Shown here piece after piece: positions 5,609 through 5,834 of a stretch of 5,834 nucleotides of DNA (position 1 is its first letter; every line of letters starts with the position of its first letter). The notes under the pieces were generated by a model that saw only the letters and a program-made list of their open reading frames with translations, did no database searches and was not told where the DNA came from. Position numbers and translations under genes: made by a program. Source of the stretch: Chloroflexota bacterium (GTDB lineage: Bacteria > Chloroflexota > Limnocylindria > P2-11E); NCBI GenBank assembly GCA_005881085.1, contig VBGU01000315.1, positions 1 to 5,834 of the forward strand, read 5' to 3'.

Positions 5609-5834
5609 GCTCGGCGGACACCTCGCGCGGGCCGAGGGAGCGCGACAGCACCGCGGCCACGATCGCCGCGACCGGGAGCGCGAGCGCCGCGGTCGCGATG
5701 AAAGGCAGGAGCGGGTCCGCGTCGTAGAGGAAGCCCGCGGCCGTCCCGCCAGCTCCGAACCCGAGCGCGAAGGCGACCTGGTACGTCGCGTAACCCTGCG
5801 CCGCGCGCGCGGGCGGAATGATCCGTTCCACCGC
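5601..5834 (-). CDS. C-terminal end of an MFS-type membrane transporter (5'-truncated by window edge)
   Basis: The frame enters from the right edge, so the start lies outside; the GTG at 5831-5829 is simply an internal Val codon (Ala-Val-Glu-Arg). About 77 residues are visible. The opening, ERIIPPARAAQGYATYQ, resembles the short cytoplasmic loop before the last two helices of major facilitator proteins, where a PxxxRAxA/QG-type motif is common. Two hydrophobic stretches follow. One is Gly/Ala-rich (ATYQVAFALGFGAGGTAAGF, about 5788-5725), and the second runs from LLPFIATAALALP to about 5641, matching helices 11 and 12, with a short polar tail ending EVSAELS. Substrate cannot be told. It is convergent with gene 2 and the two stop codons overlap, leaving no room for a terminator between them. 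The assignment rests on helix pattern and loop style only; another 12-helix permease family is possible. Confidence 0.72.
   Translation of the reverse strand, partial: AVERIIPPARAAQGYATYQVAFALGFGAGGTAAGFLYDADPLLPFIATAALALPVAAIVAAVLSRSLGPREVSAELS

Noticed and set aside
5610..5636. Possible terminator hairpin CTCGGC / GCCGAG after gene 2
   Set aside because: Only a 6-bp stem with a 15-nt loop, no T-run, and it lies inside the transporter coding region; expected by chance at this G+C content.

Overview
This window is G+C-rich DNA, about two thirds G+C by eye, with genes packed edge to edge. It suggests a high-GC soil or sediment-type bacterium, most likely Actinomycetota or Chloroflexota, where fusions of a class III nucleotide cyclase domain, a P-loop ATPase and TPR repeats are common. 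That placement is inferred from protein style and codon use; no rRNA or other marker gene is present.

Layout. (1) From the left edge to 2486 (+) runs the 3' part of one large signalling protein. Its cyclase domain is cut by the window edge and is followed by a STAND/NB-ARC-like ATPase, a winged-helix-like segment and a long TPR region. (2) From 2483 to 5608 (+) lies a second protein of the same general plan but from another subfamily: a cyclase domain at the extreme N-terminus, an AAA_16-type ATPase and a TPR-like tail. It starts with TTG inside the stop codon of gene 1 (TTGA overlap), so the two are probably co-transcribed and translationally coupled. (3) From 5601 to the right edge (-) is the C-terminal end of a major facilitator superfamily (MFS)-type membrane transporter, convergent with gene 2 and overlapping it by 8 bp.

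The main observation is that gene 2 is not one open frame. The cyclase motif GDA-VNxAAR-LQ reads GDA then LQ, with a frame change at about 2915-2918. This fits a loss of 20 nt that removes exactly the segment carrying the transition-state Asn and Arg of class III cyclases. A second frame change lies at 4130-4133 between the ATPase and the TPR part. It forms an ATGA stop/start overlap preceded by a good Shine-Dalgarno sequence (GAGGTG, 8 nt spacer), so it may be a lesion or a functional split. Together the two events change the length by 21 nt in the simplest model, returning the tail to the original frame. The alternatives are a decaying pseudogene, an assembly or sequencing error, or a gene evolving into separate polypeptides.

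Working picture: two tandem cyclase/ATPase/TPR regulators, one apparently intact with canonical catalytic residues in the visible part, and one degenerate and probably cyclase-dead. No tRNA, rRNA, CRISPR array, insertion sequence or clear terminator was seen, and no non-coding stretch longer than a few bases exists.
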